This document shows, piece by piece, positions 62,277 to 64,000 of a stretch of DNA of 64,000 nucleotides; position 1 is the first letter of the stretch; every line of letters starts with the position of its first letter. The notes under the pieces were generated by a model, which worked only from the letters and a program-made list of their open reading frames with translations, ran no database searches and was not told the origin of the DNA. The DNA is from Sanguibacter suarezii NBRC 16159 (lineage in GTDB: Bacteria > Actinomycetota > Actinomycetes > Actinomycetales > Cellulomonadaceae), in NCBI RefSeq assembly GCF_001552735.1, contig NZ_BCRT01000007.1:55716-119715 (forward strand). The letters are read 5' to 3'. The position numbers and the translations under genes were made by a program.

Positions 62277-63935
62277 GTGACCTCATACGACCTCTCCGGC
62301 ACCGCAGCCTGGACCGCGCTGCGCGACGAGCACGCGACCCTGGCCGCCACGAACCTGCGCGAGCTCTTCGCTGCGGACCCCACGCGTGCTGAGCGCCTGA
62401 CCGCTGACGCCGGCGAGCTGCACCTGGACTACTCCAAGAACCTCGTCACCGACTCGACCATCGACGCCCTCGTCGCGCTCGCGGACGAGGCGGGCCTGCG
62501 GGCCAAGATCGACGCGATGTTCGCCGGTGAGCACATCAACGTCACCGAGGACCGCGCCGTCCTGCACACCGCGCTGCGCCTGCCCCGCGACGCGACGCTC
62601 GTCGTCGACGGTCAGGACGTCGTCGCGGACGTGCACGCCGTGCTGGACTCGATGGGCGCCTTCGCGGACCGGGTCCGCTCGGGTGAGTGGACCGGGTACT
62701 CCGGCAAGCGCATCACGACGGTCGTCAACATCGGCATCGGCGGATCCGACCTCGGCCCGGTCATGGCCTACGAGGCGCTGCGCGCCTACGCCGACCGCGA
62801 CATCGAGTGCCGCTTCGTCTCCAACATCGACCCCACGGACGTCTTCGAGAAGGTCCACGACGTCGACTTCGAGCGCACGCTGTTCATCGTCGCCTCCAAA
62901 ACCTTCAGCACCCAGGAGACGCTGACCAACGCCCGCACCGCGCGCGACTGGCTCATCGCGGCCTACGACGGCGACGCCGCCGCGGTGGCCAAGCACTTCG
63001 TCGCGGTCTCCACGAACGCCGAGCGCGTCGCGGAGTTCGGCATCGACACCGCGAACATGTTCGGGTTCTGGGACTGGGTCGGTGGACGCTACTCCTTCGA
63101 CTCCGCCGTCGGCCTGGCCATCATGCTCTCGATCGGCCCGGACCAGTTCGCGCAGATGCTCGACGGCTTCCACCAGATGGACGAGCACTTCCGCACGACG
63201 CCCTTCGCCCAGAACGTTCCCGTCCTCATGGGCCTGCTCAACGTCTGGTACAACAACTTCTACGGCACCGGCTCGCACGTGGTGCTGCCCTACAGCCAGT
63301 ACCTGCACCGCTTCCCGGCGTACCTGCAGCAGCTGACCATGGAGTCCAACGGCAAGTCCGTGCACCTGGACGGCACCCCCGTGGCCGACGACGTCGCCGG
63401 TGGCATCGCCGGGCAGACCGGTGAGATCTTCTGGGGAGAGCCGGGCACCAACGGCCAGCACGCCTTCTACCAGCTGCTGCACCAGGGCACGAAGATGACC
63501 CCGGCAGACTTCATCGGTTTCGCGGTGCCCAACCACGACCTCGGCGAGATGCACGACCTCTTCATGTCGAACTTCTTCGCCCAGACCGCTGCCCTCGCCT
63601 TCGGCAAGACCGCCGAGGAGGTCGCCGCGGACGGCACACCCGCCGCGATCGTCCCGCACAAGGTCATGCCCGGGAACCGGCCGTCGAACACGATCCTCGC
63701 CGAGAAGCTCACGCCCTCGGTGCTCGGTCAGCTCGTCGCGCTCTACGAGCACATCACCTTCACGCAGTCGGTCATCTGGGGCATCAACGCCTTCGACCAG
63801 TGGGGTGTCGAGCTCGGCAAGGCGCTGGCCAACCAGCTCGCACCGAAGCTGTCCTCCGAGGCTGCTCCCGAGGACGACTCCGACGCGTCCACGAACGCGC
63901 TCATCACGCGGTACCGCGCGCTGCGCGGCCGCTGA
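62277..63935 (+). CDS. pgi: Glucose-6-phosphate isomerase
   Basis: This 552-residue glycolytic enzyme interconverts glucose 6-phosphate and fructose 6-phosphate. Signatures are [30 protein letters not shown], the catalytic ESNGKSV region near 357-363 and [20 protein letters not shown]. Length matches the long bacterial form. GTG 62277 follows TGAAGGGTGA. TACGCT near 62,206 may be the promoter, giving a 60-base leader. Confidence 0.97.
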   Translation: MTSYDLSGTAAWTALRDEHATLAATNLRELFAADPTRAERLTADAGELHLDYSKNLVTDSTIDALVALADEAGLRAKIDAMFAGEHINVTEDRAVLHTALRLPRDATLVVDGQDVVADVHAVLDSMGAFADRVRSGEWTGYSGKRITTVVNIGIGGSDLGPVMAYEALRAYADRDIECRFVSNIDPTDVFEKVHDVDFERTLFIVASKTFSTQETLTNARTARDWLIAAYDGDAAAVAKHFVAVSTNAERVAEFGIDTANMFGFWDWVGGRYSFDSAVGLAIMLSIGPDQFAQMLDGFHQMDEHFRTTPFAQNVPVLMGLLNVWYNNFYGTGSHVVLPYSQYLHRFPAYLQQLTMESNGKSVHLDGTPVADDVAGGIAGQTGEIFWGEPGTNGQHAFYQLLHQGTKMTPADFIGFAVPNHDLGEMHDLFMSNFFAQTAALAFGKTAEEVAADGTPAAIVPHKVMPGNRPSNTILAEKLTPSVLGQLVALYEHITFTQSVIWGINAFDQWGVELGKALANQLAPKLSSEAAPEDDSDASTNALITRYRALRGR

Positions 63936-64000
63936 GCCGAGCCGCTCTGCCTGAGCCGCTCTGCCTGAGCTGCTGACGGCCCGCCGCCCCTCCCCGGGGC

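Overview
The window looks like a chromosomal segment of a high-GC Gram-positive actinobacterium. The order is probably Micrococcales and the genome near Cellulomonadaceae/Sanguibacteraceae. This rests on GC-rich third codon positions, frequent GTG starts, -10 boxes of the TAGGCT type, a GlnR-type regulator, a GlxR-like Crp protein, actinobacterial families (DUF5063, DUF2516, LytR_C, Abhydrolase_9, FABP/nitrobindin) and a lysC with an in-frame beta-subunit start. The genus is inference. I see no IS element, prophage, CRISPR array or obvious pseudogene. Most of the window is core genome, with an exopolysaccharide operon and a very large sigma-factor/receptor gene as the unusual parts.

Layout. 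1-6.0 kb: the 5' part of an unrecognised minus-strand gene, then a 1,513-residue ECF sigma factor fused to a zinc-finger anti-sigma module, membrane segments and a large beta-rich ectodomain, facing a receiver-less winged-helix regulator. 6.2-16.9 kb: housekeeping genes (upp, tadA, a sirtuin, a POT peptide transporter, hemerythrin, tRNA-Ser(CGA), a FUSC protein, an FMN reductase, an LLM oxidoreductase). 17.1-22.0 kb: a translationally coupled operon of a BcsA-like GT2 synthase, a HlyD-like membrane protein and a GH81 beta-1,3-glucanase lipoprotein, downstream of a perfect Crp-type palindrome. 22-27.3 kb: DUF4190 protein, uracil permease, LytR_C protein, a ParB-like small protein, an Abhydrolase_9 membrane protein and tRNA-Ser(GGA).

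27.4-30.9 kb: SRP RNA, then a methionine ABC importer (metQ-metN-metI) preceded by a probably leaderless cysteine-rich upstream ORF. 30.9-40.8 kb: dnaX-recR-DUF5063, an ABC export pair, lysC (alpha/beta), asd, then a DAHP synthase preceded by an aromatic-codon leader peptide and hairpin. 40.9-50.8 kb: SLC13-type permease, lipoprotein, a DHA2 drug transporter with divergent TetR regulator, tRNA-Pro(CGG), metallophosphoesterase, class A PBP, DUF4177, RidA and the Crp-family regulator. 50.8-64 kb: nth, a hydrolase lacking its nucleophile, GlnR, small membrane proteins, FABP, YgfZ, FUSC, DUF2516, dtd, a GT4 glycosyltransferase, PspC, a serine hydrolase and pgi.

Connections: the Crp-family protein at 49.6-50.2 kb has a recognition helix suited to the palindrome at 17,153, which suggests carbon-status control of the beta-glucan operon. 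Amino-acid supply genes carry leader peptides (Cys codons before metQ, Tyr-Trp-Phe before the DAHP synthase). About fifteen genes have a TANNNT box 6-8 nt before the start codon and are probably leaderless. Translation was read directly from the sequence; family names come from memory of motifs and were not checked by any search.
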